Made by a program: the position numbers and the translations under genes. Below the pieces are notes generated by a model. That model had not been told where the DNA came from, did not search any database, and worked only from the letters and a program-made list of their open reading frames with translations. 64,000 nucleotides of DNA. Origin: Flabesymbios commensalis. Lineage: Eukaryota; Annelida; Polychaeta; Terebellida; Flabelligeridae. The number at the start of each line of letters is the position of its first letter. Within the stretch, counting starts at the first letter, position 1. Positions 36,301 through 48,300 of this stretch are shown in pieces. The stretch spans positions 88,199,093 through 88,263,092 of the forward strand of contig OZ024903.1 of assembly GCA_964017125.1 (NCBI GenBank), given 5' to 3'.

Positions 36301-39300
36301 ACTTAATTTTTGGAGTTTTTGCGCCCACAATAAATTATAAAGTTCATCCATGGCGACTATTTGGAATTTTAGTAAAACCTTGACATAACATGCACATCTC
36401 CATATGGTTGGGTATGTGATTGTACAATTTATATAAAATTTTACTTTAGGTTTTTGAGTTTTTGCGCTCACAAAAAAAATATGAAGTTGATCCGTGGCGG
36501 CCATTTTGAATTTCAGTAAAACCTTGAAAAAATCACCTGCACATGTCCATAATGTGGGGAATGTGATAGTAAAATTTGATTAATTTTTTACTTTAAGTTT
36601 TAGAGTTTTTATGCCCATAAAAAAGTTTGGCGGCCATTTTGAGTCTTGGTAGCATATTTTGATAAATCACTTGCACATCCCCATGTTGCTAGGAATGTGA
36701 TTTTGAAATTTCCAAAAAAAATTGCCCTCTAGTTTTTTTTACTTTTTTGCGCCCACAAAAAAAACATGACGCCTGACTCCGGACGCCGGACGCAATCCTG
36801 GCACAACTAAAACCCCCCTCCCCCTATGGGCGGGGATGATATCTATGTGGTAGTCCTTTTGATTTTCTGATATACATTAAGATGACTGTCACCTGAGTTA
36901 TTCAAAATATAATATATGTTATTCAATAAACCTGAAAACATTGGTTTGACTAATGTTGCCTTACCTCTTGCGATAATGGCGAATATAGATATACAGTGTG
37001 TGGGGGGGGGGGGAAGGGGGGAGTGGCATATTAAAATCCAAGATGGCGGCCAAAAATTAGCGTGCCAACTTAGTTCCATCACAATTCCGGTAGGGCAAGA
37101 TGTGTGCTAAAATTCACGCTCTCTCATCCAGCAATGCACACTTCTTCTCATAAAATTATACTGACTTATTATATGCGTGTAAAAATAACACCATGATTCT
37201 GTCGTACAGTGATCAAGCAATCATTTATACATACAATTAGTTATGTATGTCGTTGGGATATTTATATATACCGCTGCGGTTGTAGTATGGACGTTGTCAT
37301 TGAGTTTTAATTCCAGACATTGACATGTATGATAAGTCATATTTCGCTCACCTCAGAGATCCGCATATTAGAGCTGACAGAAATAGCCCAACAATACCAG
37401 GTATTTGTGTGAGTTCACTTGTAAAGTAAACGACTAGCTGAAACAAAATACATACGCTAGCTACAATAATCGCCATCGTACCACAATAAAAAGGTCAAGT
37501 AGATCGGACCAACCAGGAAAATAAATTATGAAGTGGACCAATGGACCTGACCCGACCCGACTCGACAAGATGGGTACATCACTAAGGGAAGTGAAAACAA
37601 TTTTTCATAGAACCTGTATTAGAGTAGTTGAATAACAGTTTCCGAAAAATTGACAAAGTCTATTATGATTTTTAGCCAACGTTAGCTCTCTTTGAATTGA
37701 TCAGTTCTCAGAAATTCTACAAAAGACGACATGCTAAGTATGATATTTATTTCAATTAAAGGTTTAGGCTGGAAATACCAACTGTAGACAAAAATATACA
37801 TGGATTATTTTGCTTAAAATCTTTATTTATTATAATTTATTTATGTGCATTTTTTCCCATAATTTTATTAAGAGTCATGCATCGACATTTTGCATATAAC
37901 TAAGGTATTGTAACTTTATATAAAAGTAAGGGTATTAATCAACCCTGACACCCGAATTAATAAAAAGGCAAAGAATAGTGAAATACATTTTTGCTAGGAT
38001 TTCTTGTCTCATAAATTGTCTTGGTGAGGTCTCATGTTCTTTTTGCAAGCATATATTGGTAATTTGCTATCGTTTGCTTTGGTGTGGAAAAGGCAGTGCA
38101 TTAAATTATATTTCTATGACCAAGCTATCAAAATTATCAACATTGTTGAACAAGTCACTACTACATCCCTTGCTTGCAGCATGGTACGGTCAATCAAAAT
38201 GTGCCTTGCCACTGTCTAAAAGCATTGTTTAGTGCCACTAACAACGGAGGCCTTCACGGAAAATGCTAGGCCACTTTTGTGCACATACAGGCTAAATTGG
38301 GCAAGGATAACCTCCTGAGGATGGTGAGATGAGTGAGATGACACTGCCCTCTAAACAAAGGATTCGAAATTCAAACCCTGGTGGTCTGAGGCCTAGCACG
38401 CTACCTCTCGGTCACAGAGGCTCCCCACAATACTGAGTTTTCCGAGTGGATGGGGAAGAAACATTTTTGTTTCTTTCAAACCGCCGCGACCGCGAATCGA
38501 GCCCCGAACTCTAGCGTGAAAGGCAGCGGTGCTTAGCCCTGCGAGGTACTAGTGGACAGTTCATGAACTTTCTTTGAAATATCTTTGACTATTCATGAAC
38601 TCTATTTATGTATATTCATGAACAGTTCACAAAAGAGCTCATGAACTCCTAAAGGAATGTCCGTGAACATTAAATCGCCCAGGACAGTTCATGATTAATT
38701 CATGTGCCCCACTTACTGGAATGGTTCATGAATAGTTCATGCCACAAAGATACCGCATTCACCGGAACTTCGCATGGACTATTCATGTGAATACGATATG
38801 TCTGTGTGACTTGAACTATTTATGAACCATTCCAGCAAAAAGTGTTCATGAAATAATCATGAACTGCCCTGGGCCATTTAATGTTCACGGATATTTCTTG
38901 AAAAGTTCATGAGCTCTTTCGTGAACTGTTTATGATATATTCATGTATATGATTTTTTTGCATTGATATTTCATGAACAGTTCATGAAAATGTGGCATTG
39001 AATGATTCATGAGCGTATCATTAAATGTTTAAAAACACCCTTAAACTATAAAGTTCATGATGCTCACAAACTAAGTTCATGAATGTTCACGAATTGTTCA
39101 TGAAAATTCATTAACTTCCGCGTCTAAGTCTTTTGACCACCTGTAAAATAAATATAGTATCTTGATTGAGGAGGTTACTTACTAACTAAACACAGCAAGC
39201 TAAATAAGCTTCATTTTGTTAAAAAAGAGACCCCCACCCTCACATTATAATTACACAGGACTGAACAGAAAACTGAGAACCTAATTATTTTAAGATATTA

Positions 39301-42300
39301 TGTATTTTGTGGTTGAAAATCTAACTCAGAAAAAGTCTCAATTTGTTAATTAATTAGTTAATTAGCAATTGCGTAGTTGACACCATACCCGCCAGGGTAA
39401 TTAGGCCTTCGTTCACCACAGTTATTGAACTTTCATGAAAAAAACATGAACTAGATTGAGATTTCAAGCTCATAACAATTCATCACAGTCGATGAAACTG
39501 TCCCTCATGAACTTTCACTAACCAGCCATGAACCGAATTAAAACTTTATCAAGTTCATAATAATTCATTAAAATGATGAGCTTTAACGAGCAACCATGAA
39601 CTAAATAATGAGACTAATCAAGCTCATAACAATATTCATCACAGTTCATGAAACACTCCCTCGTGAACTTTCATGAACTAACCATGAACCGAATTAAGAC
39701 TAATATGGCTTGATGAACCATTATCACCAATTATTACACTGCAATATTTTTTATATATATAGTACATGTATACTGTTAAATACGTACCAGGTAAAATTTG
39801 CAATAATTGCCAAAATATGTTCTTTCTTAAAAGATCATATTATGTAATATAATTGAATTAGACCTCGCCTCCCCAAAGACAAATAGGTTGTAAGGCACAT
39901 ATTAAAACATATTTAGATCATACTAGTCCAGCCGATAGCAAAAAATACACTTCAAAACATGAAAATTTCAAGAATATTTCATGAACGATACACGCTGAGC
40001 AAAATCATGATTTGTTCATGAAATATTTCATTTCATTTTTTTCAATATTTCATTTCAAGACTACTTAATGAATATGCCATGTTCATCAATAATTCATCAA
40101 GTGCTCATGAAATTGTTTTAGACCTTTTCAAGAGCATTTCGTGATTATGATTCTTTCTTAAAAAACTCATGAACTGCTCTTGAAATTGTTCATGCTCATT
40201 TAAAGAAAAAGGTTCATGAACTCCATTCTAGAACATTGCTGAGCTGTTTATGAACTGTTCATGTCTGCTCATAAACAGCTTATGACATCATTAACATCAT
40301 TTCACAGGGGCTAAGTCACTAACCTAGGGCCCCCGCCCTGCTAAACGTGTACATCTATGGGAGTAGCATTGGAAATATTTGCTATGAAAGACGTTGCAAA
40401 TTTTGACCCGACTGACCTTGGCTGGCAAAAATATCTAATAAATAATAAATTACTACCACCTGGACAGTCAGTCAGAGACTGCAAACCTCCGCCGAGCGAC
40501 CCGGATCTGGATCGTAATCCGGATCATTTCCAAAATGTTATAGATTGTTCCTTAACCTGAGCCACAACTCTTTAACAAATCTGGATTCGGATCGTAATCG
40601 TGATCATCCACAACATTTATTGCATTGTTTCTTTGCCCGAGACACACCTCTGGTAAAAGTTTATTGCAAATACGTTTACCACTTTGTAAGTAATACTACT
40701 GACAGACAGACAAATAAACAAACACAAACCAACACGACCAACACCATACCCTCCTTTGGCGGAGGTAATTATTGTTCCACTGAATGTATGTGTAATAGCA
40801 ATAAATATAGTGGAAACAGACTCGCACATACATGTGATCATGATGGTGACGAGAAGAATGATAACAACTAAAATATTTATTGATTTTTACAACTTCCAAA
40901 CACAATTATGCTCACATTATCTTCATCAGTAATAAATATTTCACATTGTCAGATTTTGTTTCTTATGTGTTGGATCAATAAATGTTACAAGTTATTTTTT
41001 CAAATAATATAACATGAAAATAATTTCGTCGCACAGTACAACTCCCCAATGGACCATATTTATGTTTCTGAAGAAGTTAATGTGTTCAAATCAACCTAAA
41101 CAATATTTTCGATTCTAATGAAAGTATACTATAGAAACTATAGAAAAAGTAGTAGAGTTAAAGAGATGCCACGATGGCGGTTATCTTCAGTTATATATCA
41201 TGAACGTCACATCAACACGTAAAAAAATACTTGACAATTTTCACACAATAAATCGATTGAAAATGGGTTGTCACACGCCTACGGTATAAGTGAAAAAATA
41301 TTTGTAAATTACAATTTCCACATGGCGTCAATCTTTATATTTCCTCCGCCAGACAACTTAAAGCTGCATATACTAACTGTTTTGTTTATTTCGACCGAAA
41401 TAACCTAAAATGTTCAACACAATCATTCATATATTTTTAAAGGCTTTATAAATGCACAAACTCGATGTAAATGTAGTGGTTAATTGTGGGCCAATATAAT
41501 GTTACATTAGACCAACAGCAAACCCCTTAATAACAAAGACGAGACGTTGAGCCGCATCGGTCTAACGTTGGGCCAGAGCCGTAGACAATGGCCCAGAATT
41601 GCTGGGAACTCAGCTACCGGTACCGTAAAGGCTGCTTTTTTTTTTACAATTATTGTATTTTACCACATTTCGCTATTTATATAACTGTATGTGATGACTA
41701 ACGATGAAATAAAATAGTCTGATATTTCTGCACGAAAAAAAAGATGATTTACATCACTGAATTTGTGTAATTCGGACTGCAATTTCCCAAGGTCGGGGGG
41801 GGGGGGGCGTCTTAATGGCGGGCCAAAGACTCAGATGCTTGCCCACACTTAAAAGCACCATACTAAAACAGGGACCTATTTTTCAAGTGCGTGACATTCT
41901 CTATACCGGTACCGAAATTAAACATGACATTATATGCAGATATGACTCATATCACACAAAGTAATAACCTCTACATATGTCTAACTGACATGAGACAATA
42001 CACTTTGTACTGTGAAATGTATCTATGATCACTTAAAAAATAAGAATAATTTTAAAAATCTTCCACTCTTTTTTCAATGATGACCGTTATCTGCCACTTG
42101 GTACTTTTACCTCCTGATTAATACAGACAGTGTGTCTTACTCCGCTGTGACCAGATCTGTTTTGGTGGGGCAGCAATAGTAAAAAAAAAACTTAAATCCT
42201 TAATAACTTAATAACCGGAGCAGTAAAAGAAAAAAAGAAAACACCATTTTCCATGGATTAATCTTTTGATAAAAATAAACAAAACAGTTATGCAGTTCAT

Positions 42301-45300
42301 ATTTTGTTAATGTGAACTTTTCACTGGGAAATACAATATTCTGTGAAACGCAGTGACGTCACAGGAAACACTTTTAAATGGCTACTCGGTTAAAACAATG
42401 TTATATAAGTCCCCCTCTCCATACTTCATTGTATTAAAGAAGCTAAATTTGACCTACTGGGCATCCATTATCGAAATTGGTCTTTGTTATAAACACTAGA
42501 CCCCTTTACTTTTAGGACATGAAAAATGTGGGATTGTGAAAGAAAATAATACCGACCTGATTCACATTTGTCATATAGCCGGCTTTGTAGGGATCACACC
42601 CTCTCAAAGCATAAAAGCCAAAAATGATAGAACCACAGATTACAGCCAACATCATGACGACACACTGTAATACTCCGCCGATGAGAACCATTCTAAAAAT
42701 ATAAGGAATACTCAAATACGATATAATCACCTCTACTGCTGATTTTAGTATATGTTTGAAATTTTCTGCATCGTATTATATATATACTAGTAATCCATGT
42801 TAAGAAAAATTAAAAAAAAGATGTGATATTTGACATACTTCACTGCTTCTGCTTTTGTAGGTAAGGAGGTGATACGCTGAATTGCCATAGGGCTACATCC
42901 AAGTAACATGGTCCACGTTATGCCACCAGAGCATAACAAACCCCATAGTGTCTGACGATCATAAATTGAAAGACTTGTGCTAAGAAAAAAATATACAAGT
43001 TATTTTTCATTGAATTTTAATTGAATTTTACAGTTCGACAACATGTTGCTAATTCTGATGTGTGGACTGATATATCTATTGTAAAATGTGTTTTGATATG
43101 CAGTAGTGTATTCTGCTGATCATTATTTATATAATATTTAGAAAAAAAGGCATACAAATATTATTGGTCATAAAACAGCCCATCACTGGGCCACATTTCT
43201 GTTCAATTGGATCAGTATTTATGATGCAAAATTAATATTGAGGCTGAGGAATACTCCACTCAACTGATTCACCCGTCCTATTAATCCCTCTCCACTTTGA
43301 TCTCACCATGGGTTTCTTTATAATAATACACATAATAATAAAAACATTTTGGCTATGAAAGGGTGTATCTGACATTTTACAAAGTGGCAGGTACACCCTT
43401 TCATAGACCAAGCTGACAATATGTTGGTTTGCATGACAATAGGCCTATATAAATAAAAGAATCAATTTCATCTTCTTTTAATTGATTGTAATAGATCAAT
43501 AAATCGATATTAGTCATCTAAATTGTATACTCCTTAGCCACATTTAAGCTATAACATACATGAATAGTTATGAAGAAGTTATTCTACTATTTATTCACTG
43601 CCCCCGTAGATACATATTTTAAAAGCTATAATTGATGAACCTGATATAGAAATAGTGCATATCTCACTTGATTACAAATCTGTCAGCTTTCAGGTTGGCT
43701 TGTATTATGCTGCTGAGTCCACCAGCCTCTTTGATACCCTAAAATCACAAATTGTCATAACATTATCAGATTATGGAAAATAGTTTCTGCCATGTACTGG
43801 CCGAAATTGACTCGCTCCACCTCTGCCCCTCCCCCCTCATCGAGGGTTTACTTTTAATTTGATCAGCATTCACTAATATGTGGTGTTACATTTAAAAACA
43901 AAATTGGTGACTTCATTCATTTTTAAAACATCATGCAATTGTAAAAACGCATATCTTCCCAGACGCCCTCCCCCAGCGTATGATTTTAAAAAGATGTTTG
44001 TTGTTTATACACGGCCTATTAATGTGGGTATTTGTCATAATCCTTCACAAAATAGTCGGTAAAGACTGACAGGCCTATCTCATTGCACATGTTATTCAGA
44101 CTTAACCAAGACGGATGAACCCTATCTCATTGAACATGTTATCCAAAACTTAACAAAGATCATTTAACATCATTTAAGATCATTTAACATCATTGATCAT
44201 TTAGCATGTTATCAAGACTTAACAAAGACAGATAAGTCCTATCTCATTGAATATGTTTTCCAGACCTTACAAAGACAGATAGGTCCTACCTCATTGAACA
44301 TGTTATCTAGACTTAACAAAGACAGATAGGTCCTATCTCATTGAACATGTTATCAAGACTTAACAAAGACAGCTAGGTCCTATCTTATTGAACATGTTAT
44401 CCAGCCTTAACAAAGACATATATTTCCTATCTTATTGATCATATTATCAAGACTTAACAAAGACAGATAGGTCCTATTTTATTGAACATGTTATCCAGAC
44501 TTAACAAAGATATATATTTCCTATCTTATTGATCATATTATCCAGACTTAACCCTTCTATCAACTTTGCAGGCATACAAGAGAACATTATATTAGAATAT
44601 GGTACTGTAAGTGGTATAAGATAAGTACTGATTAAATAAATGTAGCCAGATTTATTGCCACTTATATTGCAACTTAACACACACATAGCCTATTAAAATA
44701 GAAATGTTTTGAAACCACAAAAAATAATTTGATTATTTATTGACAATTATTAGATATCTCAGCACAGTGTTTCATATTCTTTTGTCCAGATGGAACAAAG
44801 TGTTTAAAACAATTTATATATTTATATTCGACTATATACCTGCTACCTCGGATGATTTGTACGAGATGTTATATTTATGATCAAGACAAAGTTAGGCTTG
44901 TTTTGGTGTTGAGGAAAACATTTCAACACAAAAATAGTATTATGAAAAACAAGTGCTTAGACGTAGCATGATTTTTGTACCTTTCTTAACTTTATAACCA
45001 ACAATTGTTTTAGGTCTTTACAATAAGAATATTCCACATTAATTTGAAGTTTTGGTACCGACTTTTTAAAACTTTATTTGGTATTTAAAAATATACGACA
45101 ACTTTTTTAAATGTGTTAACCACTTACATTTTTTTTCAGAAGTCAAACCTTTGTTATTTGTTATGTTGAGGAAAGTATGTCAGCGTATAAATAGCACGGT
45201 GACAAAAAAAATTATTTAGATATATGTGACCCATCTATACATAATGAATCTCATGTCGAAAAAATAAATATGGAGTTTATGGTACCATTGGACAGCACAT

Positions 45301-48300
45301 AGCTGGATCTTTAATATTACACAAAGAACATGAAATTATCTTGATTCGGAGCTATGATCATTTTAGTGACGCGAATGGGTCAATCTTTCAAAAAAATAAA
45401 AAAGGGGAAAATTGGCTTCAAAGTCATGGCAACAATTTTGATTGTAAGTTCTTTATATTAAAACAATAGTTCGTTATAGCCAAAAGAGGAAAATTTGTAT
45501 ATCGATTTTTTTCTTGATTTGTATAGCCCAGGATGGCTACTTTCGGAATCTGCCGAGTAGACTTTGGTCACCCTTTAGCGTTTTTTTTAATGGGTAAATA
45601 TTGTACCTTGTGGTAGCAAAATTGTTCAACTTGATGCAAATTTTACAACCTCTGGTTAAATATGTCATACTACAATTTGTTGGAGACTATGTTATTTGAG
45701 ATAACACCGAGTGTAGCAAATCTGCTTCAAGACATTAATTACACACTAATTCAACTTTAGACACCGCCTCTTTTTTCAAGAGGATCTATATCTTCATATT
45801 ATCAAATCAAACATCGGTTAATTTTGTTACTGAACAAATAAGTTAAGACAATTCAATTATAATTAAACAAATAAAAATAACACGTCGTATGGTGTTTTGA
45901 CCTTTATTGACCTTTAAAACCTAGATTTGTTGATGTTTTCCCATTATATACAGATCGTTCATTTGAATGACAGTTGACTAATGCATTGCCAATGTTTAAC
46001 ATTATGCCATGTTTCACACGGTACATTTTAACTGTTATTCTAGATACTATCATTTTAACCGACATGAAATCATAGATAGCGTGATGAAAAAACAGGTGCT
46101 AAGAGTACTGTATAATAAGGATTTGACCTTCATTGACCTTCGCGATATCTTAATTACTATAATATGTTTCTGTATATAAATAAACCACATGCTACAATTT
46201 TTGATTGATTCAATATTTACAAAGATATTGCAAATTATACTTATGCTTGAAGGTTTTAGGCAATACCATACAATATACCTCCTATTTAAAATGGCCCATA
46301 ATTATTTTCTGATGTCACAATTTGATTGTAGACACTACCTGGTGTTGTTCTAGAAGGTCCCATCTAGTCAAAATTTGTTTTTGGTGTTGAACGAAACCAA
46401 ATTTTCAGATTCATGCTTCTGTCCTGGACTTTTTGAGGTCCTAGGTACTGCTTTCAAATTAATGTTCACTATTCAGCAAGACGTGATATTTACGTTCCAT
46501 CTATAGTTGGGCGCATTGTATCTTGTGTTTGTGTATTGTATCTTTTGTTTGCCGCATCATTCATCTCGCACCTCTATAAGTTTTTCGCGAGAGCTTGGAT
46601 GTTGTGGTAGCTGATTCACAGATCTCGCCAAAACATCATTTGTCAACTTTCAAGGAGGCCACAGAAGACGAAGTACGTCAGATGATCATGAAATTAGCAA
46701 CAAGTCGTGTACCTATCATCACGAAAGCGGTCGATATGTCTATGAATAACGGGATGGGCCACCATCTTTCAAGACTGCTCTTGTAACTCCTTTACTGAAA
46801 AAAAACTACACTAGACCCAAACACGTTGAAGGACTACGTTTTTCGAAGATGTTAGATTATCTGAACATCATTCCCAAACTTCATCGATCGGCATAATATC
46901 GCCCTCTACTCAGCACAGAAACATCACTTGTAAGATTGAGCAATGATATTCTGATGGCATTAGATCAACATAAGGTTGTCATGCTGGTGTGATTAGACTT
47001 ATCAGCAGTCTTTTTATACGATAGACCATGGCATGCTTCTAAACAGATATTGAGATTCAGGACACTGCTAATGACTGGTTTAGGTTGCATTCAAAGGTCG
47101 ACTGTTAAAATATGCGGTACATGGGTTTCCCAAAGTGCCCGTGGGTATACCATAATAATACTATATGCATTTCATACCCAACACCGCATTTAGAGCAAGT
47201 TCCCAAATCATAGCATGTCCATATTTTACTTGAGTTAATCCACAAATACTCTCAGCTGGGCTTTGGGTCTGACTGATTGTGTTACAATGGAGAGCTTGAT
47301 ATAGCTGACCCCCATGAATGTAATAAGACCGTTTTCCCAGCAAACATTGCACACTAACCCAATGCTGGTTAAATATTGAGCCAGCCCCGCAGACGTTGAT
47401 CTAACATTAAAACAGCGTTGGGTGAGTGTCTCGTTGGAATATTATCCGGTTTTGTCACGTCAGTTATTTGGGCTAAATGCAATCCACTCATAGTCAGGGA
47501 AAGTTAAGCGATTTTAACAAAACCTAAAACAAATTCTTTACCAAATTCTTTTTATCATTGTATAGTATAAGGTCTTAACTACCTTCTGACAATTTGTCTA
47601 CGTTCAACTGCATAGGAGGGTTTTTTACAGAGGAAAATGTAAGATGGCCGAAATCGGTAATGAAAAAATCGAAACCAGACATATTTTGTCATGTCATGCT
47701 AATTTACCCTATATTTTATGAGCAGTGGGTAGACAGTTACCTCAAATGTAGTATTATTTATAAAAGTAAATAATATCAACACGAGAAAAAACAACATGGT
47801 CGCCAAAAACAGCAAAATACGATAGAGATATCAGTAGATGTTCACGCTTGACTTTTTGGTTTGAGAAGTGCAACATGCAAATCTTATGTTACCGATATTA
47901 CATGTTAAATGTGAACAGGTCTGCTTTTTGTAATTAGGAATGACATTTTTTTTGTCTCTATTAGATGTATGTGTAATAAATATAGTGTATGTGTAGTGCA
48001 TGTAAAAACGTAGATTGGAATAAGTTAGGAGTTTCGTTGAGTGGTAAAATGCTCCAGACAGTCGAATGTACTATAAACATAGATGTTGATCTGGACTGGA
48101 ATGGTGGCTCTAGTGCTATGATGATGCTGTTATAACATATGTACCCAAAATTACCATAAGAAGATCAAATGTACCCCTAGGAATTCACCATCTTGGTTTG
48201 ACACTAAAGTGAGACGTCTAAGAAAAAGCAAGCTTGGACAAAAGTTATGAGCACATCATTGGAATACATTTAGAAAAGTAAGAAATTAATTACATAAAGT

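Noticed and set aside
38488-38548. tRNA gene on the minus strand
   Set aside because: Only box-like motifs; no acceptor or anticodon stem could be drawn.
42512-42730. 72-codon minus-strand frame with start at MIISYL
   Set aside because: Only 42692-42557 is exon; both ends of the frame are intron sequence beyond clear splice sites.
44066-44560. CRISPR or other spacer array
   Set aside because: Units are contiguous without unique spacers, an ordinary tandem repeat.
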